64,000 bases of DNA, taken from the NCBI GenBank assembly GCA_008501585.1, contig QQUN01000050.1, forward strand, positions 25,579-89,578, in the 5' to 3' direction. Below, piece by piece: positions 1 through 11,146 of this stretch; position 1 is the first letter of the stretch, and every line of letters starts with the position of its first letter. Under the pieces are notes generated by a model. That model saw only the letters and a program-made list of their open reading frames with translations. It did not search any database and was not told the DNA's origin. The DNA is from Pseudomonadota bacterium. Lineage in GTDB: Bacteria > Pseudomonadota > Gammaproteobacteria > Burkholderiales > Rhodocyclaceae. A program made the position numbers and the translations under genes.

Positions 1-786
1 TGTGTCGCGCTGCGCGGCCGCCTTGCCGTCGGCCGGCGACACCGGAATGGCATAGCGCTTGTGCAGGGCGATGCTGCGCTTGACGTAGCCATCATCGCGC
101 AGGCCGGCTTCGAGGTGCTTGAGCCGCACCTCGCCCATCGTTTCAAGCCATTGGAAAGCCATCCCCATGCCCATCATGCCCGGCGGCGGACCGCCGCGCC
201 GGCCGCGCGGGCGATCGGGCAGCGCAAACGCCGACGGTGCCGCGCCGCCCTCCGACAGACGCGCCAATGCCCCGACACGCTCCAGCGCCAGGTCGAGACG
301 GGCCGTCATCACATCCGGCTGCTCAAGCGCCACGGCCAGCGTCATGGTGTCGTCGTCCAGATCCATGTGCCAGGCCATGGTGAGCTTGGCCGGCGGCAGT
401 TGCGAGCGCCCACTGGCCTGCACGAACTCGACCTCGCCCAGCGGGCTGAAACCGTCGCTGGTGCTCACGCCATGCATCTGTACCTCGGCCCGCTTGCGTC
501 GCGGCTCGTCAATGAAATCGTCGATATCGACCCGCGCAATGCGCATGTCCGCATTGCCCAGCACACCGGTGATGTTCACCTCGTCGAGCCGCACACTGCC
601 GCCGAACGGCGACGCCGACACGGATTTCCAGTGCACCTGGTCGCGCATGCCGTGCTCGTCAAGCGCCTGAACAATGGCCGCCTCGGCCTTGCCGTCGGCC
701 ACCTGGCCGAGCACCGCCCAACCCACCACGAGGGCTGCGAGCGCCCCGCCGCCGGCGAGCATCAGGTTTCGCTGACTCATCGCCAT
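1..786 (-). CDS. Hypothetical exported/membrane-anchored protein (C-terminus runs off the window)
   Basis: Reverse-strand reading frame open from 786 to position 1, beginning MAMSQRNLMLAGGGALAALVVGWAVLGQVADGKAEAAIV (N-terminal hydrophobic segment). Absent from the ORF track because the stop lies outside the window. Confidence 0.7.
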   Translation of the reverse strand, partial: MAMSQRNLMLAGGGALAALVVGWAVLGQVADGKAEAAIVQALDEHGMRDQVHWKSVSASPFGGSVRLDEVNITGVLGNADMRIARVDIDDFIDEPRRKRAEVQMHGVSTSDGFSPLGEVEFVQASGRSQLPPAKLTMAWHMDLDDDTMTLAVALEQPDVMTARLDLALERVGALARLSEGGAAPSAFALPDRPRGRRGGPPPGMMGMGMAFQWLETMGEVRLKHLEAGLRDDGYVKRSIALHKRYAIPVSPADGKAAAQRDT

Positions 787-796
787 GGCAGCCTCC

Positions 797-2722
<1,926 letters not shown>

Positions 2723-2724
2723 GC

Positions 2725-3570
2725 TCAGCTCAACTGCCAGGCGCCGTCGGCACTCTGGCAGGCATCGACGGTCTTGCGTTCTTCACCGTCGGCGGTCTTG
2801 ACCCGATAGTCCACCGTACGGCAGGTGGTCTTCACCGCCACCTGTTCGCTGACGGCAGCACTCGGCTCAATGGCATCGAGATCAAACCCCTGGGCACTCG
2901 CCGAGGCGGTCGAGATGGCGTCCAGGTCGGTTGGCGCATCCTTGGCCGCGGTCGGCACCGGTCCCACCAGGGGCGCATAGACATAGCCGACCGTCACGCC
3001 CTTGCGGCCGACAGCGATCCAGTCATTGTCGGTACGCCCGAGGGCGGTGAAGGTCTGCCCCTCGAGGAAGCCCCCCACTTTCTCGGCATCCGTGCCCGGG
3101 CCGGCGCGCAGATTGGCGGACTTGATGGCATGGTAAGGCTGGTTGATGACCGCCATGTTCTGCACGGTCGCAATCTTGGGCGCGCGACGCAGGGTCTGCT
3201 GCGTGGTGACGGTTTTGCTCGACACCGGCGTGATCGTGGCGCTGGCGCCACTGTGGCCGGACTGCCAGGCCACCGGCCGGCCCGAGTCGAGCGCCTCTTG
3301 CGTACTGGCCGCCAGCGCGGCGCGGTCGCGCTCATCGAGCCGGGCACCAATCCAGTTCCCCAGCGCCCCGCCCGCCAACGCACCGGCAAGGATGGCCAGG
3401 TCTCGCCCCGAGCCCTTGCCGACCTGGCTGCCGATCAAGGCGCCACCCACCGCCCCGAGCACCGACCCCATGGTCTGCTTCGACATACCGCCTTCGCCGG
3501 TCGTTGCACAGCCGCCAACACTCAGCGCGAGCGCTGCGGCAATGATGGTGAGGTGTCTGGCTGTTGACAT
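2725..3570 (-). CDS. Glycine-zipper lipoprotein with SH3-like domain
   Basis: MSTARHLTIIAAALALSVGGCATTGEGG lipobox; glycine-zipper segment GSVLGAVGGALIGSQVGKGSGRDLAILAGALAGGALGNWIG; SH3-like NLRAGPGTDAEKVGGFLEGQTFTALG. Confidence 0.75.
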   Translation of the reverse strand: MSTARHLTIIAAALALSVGGCATTGEGGMSKQTMGSVLGAVGGALIGSQVGKGSGRDLAILAGALAGGALGNWIGARLDERDRAALAASTQEALDSGRPVAWQSGHSGASATITPVSSKTVTTQQTLRRAPKIATVQNMAVINQPYHAIKSANLRAGPGTDAEKVGGFLEGQTFTALGRTDNDWIAVGRKGVTVGYVYAPLVGPVPTAAKDAPTDLDAISTASASAQGFDLDAIEPSAAVSEQVAVKTTCRTVDYRVKTADGEERKTVDACQSADGAWQLS

Positions 3571-3873
3571 GAGACGCGCTCCCCCGATCGCCCGTCCGAC
3601 CCCGCACAGGCGACCGCGATCAATGGCCGCCGTTGGGGCGACCCGACAAGCATCGCCCGGCACGGGTCGCATGACCACGCGCCCCGGCACGATGACTTCC
3701 GCGCGCGGGTACGCGGGTGGCCCGGATGCGCCGCCCTTGGAGGCTTTTGCTTACAAACTGACTATAGAAACCGACCCATCCGAATACAAGCCGGCCGCCA
3801 CGCGGTGCGGCGCGCCGCCGATTCGCCCGATGCCGCGCCATGGCATATGCTATGCGTGTTTCCCCGCTCAACG

Positions 3874-6800
3874 ATGACTGGCCCCGCCATGGAAGAACCG
3901 ACCCTCTCCGAGCTGTGTTCGGGCGACTTCGCGGTCGCCGGCCCCGACACGCCGATTGCGGAGATTGCACATCTGGTGGCCGGACACCCCATGCTGGTGG
4001 CAGTCGTGGCGGACCGCCCGGTCGGCGTGCTGACCGCCGCCATGGTGCTGTCTGCACCGCTGAACGGCAACGAGACGGTCGCCGAACGCATGGCGCCGCC
4101 GCCGGTGCTCGATGCCCGCGCCGACTGCACCACCGGCTACCGGCATCTGCGCAACACCCCCCTGCGCGCGCTGGTGCTGGTCGACGACAGCGGCGGCGTG
4201 GTGGGCGTGATCGGCGAACGCGAGCTGTTATCGCATTTTGCGACCCGGGCCGAGGCGCTGGCGCCCAAGCCGACCCTCGAGTCCACCGACATTTCGCTGC
4301 GCAAGGCGCTCAACGCCGTACGCCACAGCGACCGGGTGCTCGACTCGGTGTTCTCCGCCTTGCCGGACCTGTTCTTCTGCATGCGCCGCGACGGCACGAT
4401 CATCGACTATCGCGCCCGCCAGGATGACGATCTGTACGCCCCGCCGGCGTATTTCCTCGGCAAACGGATGCAGGACGTGCTCCCCGAGGCCACTGCCCGC
4501 CAGTTCTCCACCCATCTGACGCAAGCGATCAACACCGGGCAACTTGTCAGCTTCGACTACACCCTCGAGATGTCCGGCGACACGCGCCGCTTCGAGGCCC
4601 GGATATGCCCGCTCGACGAGCATGAGCAAATCATTGCCGTGGTGCGCGACATCACCGACAGCTACGCGACCAGCCAGGCCCTGCGCGAGAGCGAGGCCCG
4701 CCTGAATTTTGCGCTCGAGGCCGCCGAGGGGGGCGTGTGGGACTGGGACCTGCCCAGCGACACCTGGCGCGCCAGTGCGCGGTTTTTCACGCAACTGGGC
4801 GACCCGCCGGACGAGGCCCCGCAGCGGCTCGACAGCTGGCTGCCACGCATTCACCCGGATGATCGCGCCCTCTTCCTCCGCCACATGAACGCCCAGCGCA
4901 CCCTTGGCGCGCCACCGTTCGACATCGAGATCCGGATGCAGCATGCCGATGGCAGCGAGCACTGGATCCGGCGCAAGGGAAAAACCGTTGCCTGGGACGC
5001 CAGCGCCCGACCGGTGCGGGTGGTCGGCACGCACACCGACATCACCGCCCACAAGGCCGACGAACTCGCCCTGCAAGCGCTCAACCGCAAGCTGGAGAGC
5101 GCGCAGAGCATGGCCCATGTCGGCTGGTGGGAATGGTCGCCGGCCACCGGCGAGACCGTCTGCTCCGACGAGCTGATGCGCATGCATGGCCTGGCCACCG
5201 ATGCCCCCGCGCCACGGCTCGAAGCCTGGGTCAATCATGTGGTCAGCGAAGATCGCGACCTTGTGCGCCAGGCGCTCGACACCGCGCTGAGCACCGGCCT
5301 GCTGGCCTGCGAATTCAGCATCCACCGCTACGACACGGGTGAGCGGCGTGACTTCAAGACGAGCGGCTATGTTTCCTTCGACGCCAGGCGCCAGCCCCTG
5401 AGGCTGTTCGGCGTCACCGCCGACGTCACCGAACTGCGCGACCTGGGCCGCCGCTACGCCCAGGCCGCACGCATCGGCGAATCGGCCGCATGGGAGATCT
5501 GGCCAAACGAAGGCCGCCTGCAGGTCGACGCCAACCTGGCCTGGCTGACCGGCGACACCCCGGACAGCCTGCCAACCAGCCTCAGCGGCTGGCTGTCGCG
5601 CCTGCCTGAAGAGGACGCCGAGGCGTTTCTCGCCGCCCTCACCGCCATCGCCCGCGGCGACACCGACACCCTCAAGCTCGACCACCGCATCCTTCGCTGC
5701 GACGGGCTGACCGGCTGGCTGCATGTCCAGGGCCAGCGCATCTCCGGGCCCGACGAAACCCCCGTCTGCGTGCTCGGTTCCTGGGTCGACATCACCGAGC
5801 ACAAGCAGGCCGAAGCGCAGCTACGCGACAGCGAAACCCGCTTTCGCGCCCTCACCACACTGGCCCCGGTCGGCATCTACCACACCGACGCCGCCGGCCG
5901 CCTGCTCTACGCCAACCGGCGCTGGTGCACAATCGCCGGCCTCGCGCCGGCACAGGCCCATGACGATGGCTGGGCCAATGCCCTGCACCCGGACGACCGC
6001 GAACACATCGTGTCGCGCTGGCAGCGCGCGGTCGGCTCAGGCCAGGCCTTTGAAGCGGAATACCGCTATCGCCGCAGCAACGGCGAGATCGCCTGGGTGG
6101 TCGGGGCCGCCGAAGCGCTGCACGACGCCGAGGGCAAGGTCTCGGGCTATCTTGGCATCACCCTCGACATCACCGAGCGCATCGAGGCCGACAACGCCCG
6201 ACGCGAGCACATCCACCTGCTCGAATCGCTGGAAAAAATCGACGCCGCACTGAGCCGCAGCCGCAGCGTGGACGATGCGCTGACCCTGGGCACCGCCGCC
6301 ATTCTCGACATCCTCGACTGCGACCGCTGCTGGCTGATCTTCCCCTGCGATCCCAGCGCCGAGAGCTGGTCAATTCCCGCCGAATCGACCCGGCCCGACT
6401 ATCCCGGCGCCAGCACCCAGCTCGACCGCTGCGCCATGACGCCGGACGTGGCGGACATCTGCCGCGCCGCACTGGACAGCCCAAGCCCCTACATCCTTGT
6501 CGACGGCGAAGACGACGGCGTCCTTGCCCCGCAAAAGGAACGCTTCGGTGTCCGCTCGATCATGCTCACGCCCCTGCGCCCCTCGACCGGCCCCGCCTGG
6601 GCCCTGGGCGTGCACCAGTGCAGCCATGCACGGCACTGGCGACCGAGCGAACAGCGACTGTTCGCCGAAGCGGCGCGCCGCATGGTCGGCGCCATCGAAC
6701 GCCACACCCTGGTCGAGCAATTGCGCGCCAGTGAAAACCGCTACCGCTCGGTCGTCGAAGACCTGCCCGTCCTGCTGTGCCGGAACCGCCCCGACGGCAT

Positions 6801-8235
6801 CATCGAGTTCGTCAACACCGCCTACTGCGAGTATTTCGGCAAACCGCGCGAGGCGCTGATCGGGCACAACCTGCTCGAGCTGATCCCGGCCGAACAACGC
6901 GACGCCGTCGCCACCCGGCTGGCCGCCCTGACGGCCGACAACCCGGTGCTGACGCATGAGCACGAAGTGCTCGACGCCAACGGCCAGACCCGCTGGCAGC
7001 GCTGGACCAACCGCGCCATCTGCGACGCCCACGGCCAGGTGCGGGTACTGCAGGCCTTTGGCGAGGACATCACCGAACGCAAGCGCGTCGAGCTGGCCCT
7101 CGTCCGCCAGCAACGCGAACTGGCCGAGGCGCAACAGCAGGCACATCTGGGCAGTTTTGTCTGGAACATCAGCAGCGACGAGATCCGCTGGTCCGACGAG
7201 CTCTTCCGCCTGTTCGGGCTGGACCCGCTCGCCCAGCCGCCAAGCTACCCCCTGTTTCTCGACGCCGTGCATCCGGACGACACCGCCCGTGTCGACGCCG
7301 CCTTCAAGGCCGCCTTGAAGAGCGCCACCCCCTTTCGCGAAGAGTTCCGGCTCAAGCGCCCCGACGGCGCCCACTGCTGGCTGTTTGCCAACGGCCGGAT
7401 CGAAACCGAGCACGGAGGCCGAGCCGTGTTCATGCGCGGCACCCTGCTCGACATCACCGAGCGCGTGCACGCCACCGAAGCGCTGCAACGCGCGCACGAC
7501 GAGCTGGAACTGCGCGTCGAGCAGCGCACGGCAGAACTCAAGAGCACCAACGCCGAACTCGAAGCCTTTACCTACGCCGCATCGCATGACCTGCGCGCGC
7601 CGCTGCGCGCCATCCAGGGCTTCCAGCGCGCGCTGGAGGAAGACTTCGGCACCGAACTGCCCGACGGCGCGCGGGACTTCCTTGCCGAAATCGCCACGGC
7701 CAGCGTCCGCATGGGCGAGCTGATCGACGGGCTGCTGGAGCTATCGCGCAGCAGCCGTGCCTCGCTGGTCCGCCAGCCGCTCGACCTGGGCGAGATGGCC
7801 GAGTCGATCCACGCCCGCCTGGCCCGCCAACAGCCCGAGCGCACCGTCACGCTGCGCTGCAACGGCGACCTCACTGCCCGCGGCGACAGCCGCCTGCTCG
7901 CCACCGTCATGCAAAACCTGCTCGAAAATGCCTGGAAATACTCGGCGGGCCGGGCACAGGCCACGATCACCCTCACCAGTAGCATGCGCAATGGGCAGAA
8001 GGTATATTGTGTCGAAGACAACGGCGCCGGCTTCGATCAAGCCTTTGCCAACAAGCTGTTCGAGCCCTTTCAGCGCCTGCACCACCCCAGCGAATTCCCG
8101 GGCATCGGTATCGGCTTGGCCACCGTTGCACGTATCGTCAGGCGCCACGGCGGCTGGATCGAAGGTGAGGGTCGCCCGGGAGAAGGCGCCCGCTTCCGGT
8201 TCAGCCTCGGAACACACGCGGGAGAAGTGGCATGA
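3874..8235 (+). CDS. Multi-PAS/GAF hybrid sensor histidine kinase with N-terminal CBS-like pair
   Basis: N-terminal CBS-like sequence (TPIAEIAHLVAGHPMLVAVV...VGVIGERELLSHF), repeated PAS/PAC blocks ending in DITER/DITEH, a GAF block, HisKA ASHDLRAPLRAIQGFQRAL and HATPase VMQNLLENAWKYS...EDNGAGFD...GIGIGLATV. Start chosen at 3874 (or 3889). Confidence 0.85.
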   Translation: MTGPAMEEPTLSELCSGDFAVAGPDTPIAEIAHLVAGHPMLVAVVADRPVGVLTAAMVLSAPLNGNETVAERMAPPPVLDARADCTTGYRHLRNTPLRALVLVDDSGGVVGVIGERELLSHFATRAEALAPKPTLESTDISLRKALNAVRHSDRVLDSVFSALPDLFFCMRRDGTIIDYRARQDDDLYAPPAYFLGKRMQDVLPEATARQFSTHLTQAINTGQLVSFDYTLEMSGDTRRFEARICPLDEHEQIIAVVRDITDSYATSQALRESEARLNFALEAAEGGVWDWDLPSDTWRASARFFTQLGDPPDEAPQRLDSWLPRIHPDDRALFLRHMNAQRTLGAPPFDIEIRMQHADGSEHWIRRKGKTVAWDASARPVRVVGTHTDITAHKADELALQALNRKLESAQSMAHVGWWEWSPATGETVCSDELMRMHGLATDAPAPRLEAWVNHVVSEDRDLVRQALDTALSTGLLACEFSIHRYDTGERRDFKTSGYVSFDARRQPLRLFGVTADVTELRDLGRRYAQAARIGESAAWEIWPNEGRLQVDANLAWLTGDTPDSLPTSLSGWLSRLPEEDAEAFLAALTAIARGDTDTLKLDHRILRCDGLTGWLHVQGQRISGPDETPVCVLGSWVDITEHKQAEAQLRDSETRFRALTTLAPVGIYHTDAAGRLLYANRRWCTIAGLAPAQAHDDGWANALHPDDREHIVSRWQRAVGSGQAFEAEYRYRRSNGEIAWVVGAAEALHDAEGKVSGYLGITLDITERIEADNARREHIHLLESLEKIDAALSRSRSVDDALTLGTAAILDILDCDRCWLIFPCDPSAESWSIPAESTRPDYPGASTQLDRCAMTPDVADICRAALDSPSPYILVDGEDDGVLAPQKERFGVRSIMLTPLRPSTGPAWALGVHQCSHARHWRPSEQRLFAEAARRMVGAIERHTLVEQLRASENRYRSVVEDLPVLLCRNRPDGIIEFVNTAYCEYFGKPREALIGHNLLELIPAEQRDAVATRLAALTADNPVLTHEHEVLDANGQTRWQRWTNRAICDAHGQVRVLQAFGEDITERKRVELALVRQQRELAEAQQQAHLGSFVWNISSDEIRWSDELFRLFGLDPLAQPPSYPLFLDAVHPDDTARVDAAFKAALKSATPFREEFRLKRPDGAHCWLFANGRIETEHGGRAVFMRGTLLDITERVHATEALQRAHDELELRVEQRTAELKSTNAELEAFTYAASHDLRAPLRAIQGFQRALEEDFGTELPDGARDFLAEIATASVRMGELIDGLLELSRSSRASLVRQPLDLGEMAESIHARLARQQPERTVTLRCNGDLTARGDSRLLATVMQNLLENAWKYSAGRAQATITLTSSMRNGQKVYCVEDNGAGFDQAFANKLFEPFQRLHHPSEFPGIGIGLATVARIVRRHGGWIEGEGRPGEGARFRFSLGTHAGEVA

Positions 8236-8675
8236 TGCATCGCAAGTTGCTGCTGGTTGAGGACGACGCACAGGATCTGCGCCTGACGCTGCGCGCGCTC
8301 AAGCGCATCAACGTGGTCAACGAGGTGGACGTGGTCCAGGACGGCGCCGCGGCGCTCGACTACCTGCTCTGCCGTGGCAGCCACGCCGGCCGTGACCCGT
8401 CCGAGGGGCCCGCCGTCGTGCTGCTGGACATCCGTCTGCCCAAGCTCAGCGGGCTCGAAGTCCTCGAGCAGATGCGCGCCGACGAGCGCACCCGCAAGAC
8501 ACCGGTGGTCATGCTCACCTCGTCCGACGAGGAGCAGGACATCCTGCGCAGCTACGATCTGGGTGCCAACAGCTATGTACGAAAACCGCTCGATCCGGGC
8601 GAGTTTACCGAGTCGGTCGCCCAACTCGGCCTGTACTGGATGCTGCTCAACGAACCGCCCAAGAGCAACGAATGA
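8232..8675 (+). CDS. Response regulator, Rcp1-like single REC domain
   Basis: LLLVEDDAQDLRLTLRALKRINVVNEVDVVQDGAAALDYL...VVLLDIRLPKLSGLEVLEQMR...VVMLTSSDEEQDILRSYDLGANSYVRKPLD; ATGA overlap with the upstream kinase. Confidence 0.9.
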   Translation: MMHRKLLLVEDDAQDLRLTLRALKRINVVNEVDVVQDGAAALDYLLCRGSHAGRDPSEGPAVVLLDIRLPKLSGLEVLEQMRADERTRKTPVVMLTSSDEEQDILRSYDLGANSYVRKPLDPGEFTESVAQLGLYWMLLNEPPKSNE

Positions 8676-11146
8676 GAAACGCGCTGAATATCCTGGTCAT
8701 TGAAGACAATGAACAGGATTTTCGCCTTCTCGAGCGCCACCTCGCGCGCAGCCACCTGAACAGCACATGCACCCAGGCGGGCAACGCCGCGGCACTGGCC
8801 GAGGCGCTGGCCCGCACCGACACGCCCTGGCACATCATCCTCAGCGACTACCAGCTGCCCGACATCGACATCCGGCGCACGGTCGCCCAACTGGCCCGCT
8901 CACACCCAGACACCCCCGTCATCCTCGTCTCCGGCACCATCGGCGAGGAGACCGCGGTCGACCTGCTGCGGGCCGGCGTGGCCGATTTTGTCAGCAAATC
9001 GAATCTCACCCGGCTCGTCCCCGCCATCGACCGCGCCGTGGCTGCCGCCGCAACGCGCCGGGCCCGGCAGCACGCCGAGCGCGAACTGCAATTGCGCGAT
9101 CGCGCGCTGTCCGCCGCGGTCAACGGCGTCATCATCACCCTGGCCGACGACGACATGCCCGTGGTGTACGTCAACCCGGCCATCGAGCGCATCACCGGTT
9201 ACCCGGCAAGCGAGGTGCTCGGGCGCAACTGCCGCTTTCTGCAGGGCGACGATCGCGACCAGGCAGACATTGCCCGGATCCACGACGCACTGTCCCGCGG
9301 CGACGCCTGCCGCGCCGTGCTGCGCAACTACCGCAAGGACGGCAGCCTGTTCTGGAACCGGATGAGCATCTGGCCGGTCAAGGCGCCGCAGGGGCACACC
9401 ACCCATTTCGTCGGCATCCAGGAGGACATCACCGAGCAGCGCCAGGCCGATGAGCGCCTTCGCCAGGCGGCGGCGGTGTTCGACAGCAGCACCGAGGGGA
9501 TGATGATCACCGACCTGTCCGCGAACATCATTGAAGTCAATCGCGCCTTTGTCGAGATCACCGGCTACGAGCATGATGAAGTCATCGGCCAGTCCACCCG
9601 CCTGCTGCGCTCCGGCCAGCACCCCCCGGCGTTCTACCAGGCGCTGTGGCGCAGCCTGCTCGATACCGGCCAATGGCGCGGCGAGGTCTGGAACCGCCGC
9701 AAAAACGGCGAGATCTACCCCGAGTGGCTGACACTCAGCACCGTGCTGGACGACGCCGGCGAGCCGGTGTTCTACGCCGGCGTGTTCTCCGACATCACCA
9801 GCGTCAAGCAATCGGCACAGCAGCTCGAGCACCTGGCCCACCACGACCCGCTCACCGACCTGCCCAACCGCATGCTGCTCAACGCACGCCTGCATCATGC
9901 GATCGAACACGCCACCCGCAGTGGCGCATCGCTGGCCGTGCTGTTTCTCGACCTCGACCGCTTCAAGAACATCAACGATGTCTACGGCCACCCCTTTGGC
10001 GACCAGCTGCTGCGCCAGGTGGCTGAGCGCCTGCGTGACTGCGTGCGGCTTGACGACACCGTCGCCCGCCTCGGCGGTGACGAGTTCGTGGTCCTGCTCG
10101 AGGAGGTCAAGGAACCCCACAGCGCCGCGCTGGTGGCCGAAAAGATCCAGCTCGCGCTCAACCAGCCCTTCGCCATCGAGTTGCGCGAACAGTTCGTCAC
10201 CGCGAGCATCGGCATCAGCATCTTCCCGCGCGACGGCACCGACGCAGCCGACCTCATCCGCAACGCCGACGCCGCCATGTACCAGGTCAAGGAGGGCGGG
10301 CGCTTCGGCTTCGCCTTCTACACCCCGGAACTGACCCGCAAGGCCACCGAGCGCGTCCGCCTGGAAAACGACCTGCACAAGGCCCTCGACCTCGACCAGC
10401 TCCAGCTGCACTACCAGCCACAGGTGGACTTGACGAGTGGCCGGATCACCGGCGTCGAAGCCCTGTTGCGCTGGCAGCACCCCACGCGGGGCCTGCTCTA
10501 CCCGCCCGCCTTCATCCCGATCGCCGAGGAAAGCGGCCTGATGCCTCGCATCGGACGCTGGATTCTCCACACCGCCTGCCGGCAGGCCCGTCAGTGGCTG
10601 GACGCCGGCATCGACGTTGGCCGCATTGGCGTCAATATTGCCGCCTCGCAGCTGCGCCGCGGTGATCTCGTCGCGCTCACCCGCGACACCCTCGCCGAGA
10701 CCGGCCTTCCGGCCGCGGCGCTGGAGCTGGAAGTCACCGAAGGGTTCATCATGCAACAAGCGGCTGAAGCCATCCCCCGCCTCGACGCCCTGCGCCAGCT
10801 CGGTGCCGCCATCGCCATCGACGACTTCGGCACCGGTTACTCCTCACTGTCCTATCTCAAACGGCTCCCGATCACCCGCCTCAAGATCGACCAGTCCTTT
10901 GTGCGCGACATCCCCGGCGACAAGGACGACGCGGCCATTACACGTGCCATCATTGCACTGGCCAACAGCATGGGGCTGGATGTCATCGCCGAGGGTGTGG
11001 AGAGCGCCGAGCAGGTCGCCTTCCTGATCAACGAAGGCTGCCATTCTGGTCAGGGGCATCGCTACTGCGCAGCCGAGCCTGCCAGCGTGCTCACCCCCTG
11101 GCTACAGCAGCACTGCCGCCACGCGGCCGACCCGGCCGCCGGCTGA
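8672..11146 (+). CDS. REC-LOV-PAS-GGDEF-EAL cyclic-di-GMP signalling protein
   Basis: REC (LVIEDNEQDFRLLERHL...ILSDYQLPD), LOV motif GRNCRFLQ, second PAS, GGDEF (ARLGGDEFVVLLEE), EAL (GVEALLRW; IDDFGTGYSSLSYLKRLPITRLKIDQSFV). Confidence 0.9.
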   Translation: MRNALNILVIEDNEQDFRLLERHLARSHLNSTCTQAGNAAALAEALARTDTPWHIILSDYQLPDIDIRRTVAQLARSHPDTPVILVSGTIGEETAVDLLRAGVADFVSKSNLTRLVPAIDRAVAAAATRRARQHAERELQLRDRALSAAVNGVIITLADDDMPVVYVNPAIERITGYPASEVLGRNCRFLQGDDRDQADIARIHDALSRGDACRAVLRNYRKDGSLFWNRMSIWPVKAPQGHTTHFVGIQEDITEQRQADERLRQAAAVFDSSTEGMMITDLSANIIEVNRAFVEITGYEHDEVIGQSTRLLRSGQHPPAFYQALWRSLLDTGQWRGEVWNRRKNGEIYPEWLTLSTVLDDAGEPVFYAGVFSDITSVKQSAQQLEHLAHHDPLTDLPNRMLLNARLHHAIEHATRSGASLAVLFLDLDRFKNINDVYGHPFGDQLLRQVAERLRDCVRLDDTVARLGGDEFVVLLEEVKEPHSAALVAEKIQLALNQPFAIELREQFVTASIGISIFPRDGTDAADLIRNADAAMYQVKEGGRFGFAFYTPELTRKATERVRLENDLHKALDLDQLQLHYQPQVDLTSGRITGVEALLRWQHPTRGLLYPPAFIPIAEESGLMPRIGRWILHTACRQARQWLDAGIDVGRIGVNIAASQLRRGDLVALTRDTLAETGLPAAALELEVTEGFIMQQAAEAIPRLDALRQLGAAIAIDDFGTGYSSLSYLKRLPITRLKIDQSFVRDIPGDKDDAAITRAIIALANSMGLDVIAEGVESAEQVAFLINEGCHSGQGHRYCAAEPASVLTPWLQQHCRHAADPAAG
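9104..9460 (+). other. LOV domain coding segment (predicted flavin photoreceptor)
   Basis: GRNCRFLQ at 9221-9244; downstream NYRKDGSLFWN and FVGIQEDITE carry the Asn/Asn/Gln residues expected for flavin binding in LOV domains. Confidence 0.8.

Noticed and set aside
6181-6720. Possible bilin-binding (phytochrome/cyanobacteriochrome) GAF in the large kinase
   Set aside because: ALGVHQCSHARHWRPSEQRLFAEAARRM looks phytochrome-related, but no chromophore Cys-His motif was seen at the expected position; treated as a generic GAF.
10990-11146. Possible frameshift at the end of the EAL domain
   Set aside because: The C-terminal INEGCHSGQGHRYCAAEPASVLTPWLQQH matches the usual EAL tail (GQG...P...), so the ORF looks intact.
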